Below, piece by piece: positions 63,858 through 64,000 of a stretch of DNA of 64,000 nucleotides. A model generated the notes under the pieces. It was not told where the DNA came from, made no database searches, and was given only the letters and a program-made list of their open reading frames with translations. Position 1 is the first letter of the stretch, and each line of letters opens with the position of its first letter. The translations under genes were made by a program, and so were the position numbers. This DNA is from VRUE01 sp963715455. GTDB taxonomy: Bacteria; Actinomycetota; Thermoleophilia; Solirubrobacterales; 70-9. The stretch is from assembly GCA_963715455.1 (NCBI GenBank), contig OY970245.1, positions 620,001-684,000 of the forward strand, read 5' to 3'.

Positions 63858-64000
63858 TGCCGGAAGTGGCGGTGCTTGGTGAAGACCATGGCGACGCCGG
63901 CCCTGTCGCAGGCCTCGATCACCTCGGCGTCGCGTTTGGAGCCGCCGGGCTGAATCACTGCGGTGGCGCCAGCTTCGATTGCCAGCTGGGGGCCGTCGGC
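63854..64000 (-). CDS. purH: Bifunctional AICAR transformylase / IMP cyclohydrolase PurH, C-terminal end
   Basis: The last 48 residues are in the window: ADGPQLAIEAGATAVIQPGG then SKRDAEVIEACDRAGVAMVF and TKHRHFRH. The IQPGGSxRDxEVIxACDxxGxAMxFTxxRHFRH end is diagnostic of PurH, which performs the last two steps of IMP synthesis. The rest lies beyond the right edge. Confidence 0.93.
   Translation of the reverse strand, partial: ADGPQLAIEAGATAVIQPGGSKRDAEVIEACDRAGVAMVFTKHRHFRH

Overview
The window is high-GC, gene-dense bacterial DNA. It most likely comes from an actinobacterium of the class Thermoleophilia (Solirubrobacterales or a relative). The signs are a secreted protein with the N-terminal segment RRPRLTYANVVSTLALFLVL, a c-di-AMP riboswitch ahead of a cell-wall peptidase, F420-dependent and YihY/DUF4235-type genes, and frequent ATGA/TGATG start-stop overlaps. 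The lineage is an inference from gene style, not from a marker gene.

Layout. 0-16 kb: mixed housekeeping and stress genes (LapA-like, CAP protein, TetR/cupin pair, GDPD, chromate transporter, CsoR with its operator, riboswitch-controlled M23 peptidase, AI-2E-type exporter, MBL hydrolase, holin-phosphodiesterase fusion, glutamate decarboxylase). 16-29 kb: a general-stress region with a holin/DUF3618/YihY/DUF4235 operon, a TetR-GAF-PP2C regulator split by a frameshift, ferritin-like proteins including an epimerase fused to two ferritin-like domains, a heme-oxygenase-fold oxidase/glycosyltransferase/CDGSH group, an F420 oxidoreductase with a frameshift, an alcohol dehydrogenase and topoisomerase IB. 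Several of these genes are preceded by GTTT-N15/17-GGGTA motifs like those of SigB/SigF-type stress sigma factors.

29.37-42.87 kb looks like a 13.4 kb genomic island in a tRNA-Ala(CGC) gene. A 44-nt copy of the tRNA 3' half lies at the far end, on the side expected for site-specific integration. The island carries a potassium-uptake kdp locus in the order kinase-regulator-F-A-C-B-KdpD(N-terminal part)-Usp, a truncated YibE/F gene fused at one hexamer to a truncated multi-HTH gene, two large hairpins, and a three-gene coupled operon of unknown function. No integrase remains visible.

43-64 kb: an acidic protein, an ABC exporter, tRNA-Ala(TGC), gene remnants, and then a compact candidate RiPP cluster (46.6-49.7 kb). 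The cluster has three 34-residue precursor peptides, a radical SAM enzyme with a C-terminal PqqD-like domain and no SPASM cysteines, an HPr-kinase-like protein and a separate PqqD-like protein. It is followed by lipoate synthesis (lipA, lipB), a complete 2-oxoacid dehydrogenase complex (E2, E1 beta, E1 alpha, Lpd), a VapBC-type pair, thiamine synthesis (thiE, TPP riboswitch, thiO, fused thiS-thiG), tRNA-Lys, a LOG-family protein and the end of purH. LipA/LipB supply the lipoyl group for E2, and thiamine diphosphate from the thi genes is the cofactor of E1.

The strongest candidates for new biology are the RiPP cluster and a family of four 81-87 nt palindromic elements at 52.1-54.7 kb. The elements share ends but have different, self-complementary stems. 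Three are read in frame inside proteins, two of them exactly in the interdomain linkers of E2. Several reading frames are broken by single-base shifts (about 18.99, 23.75, 45.57 and 46.46 kb). These could be sequencing errors and should be checked before any biological reading.
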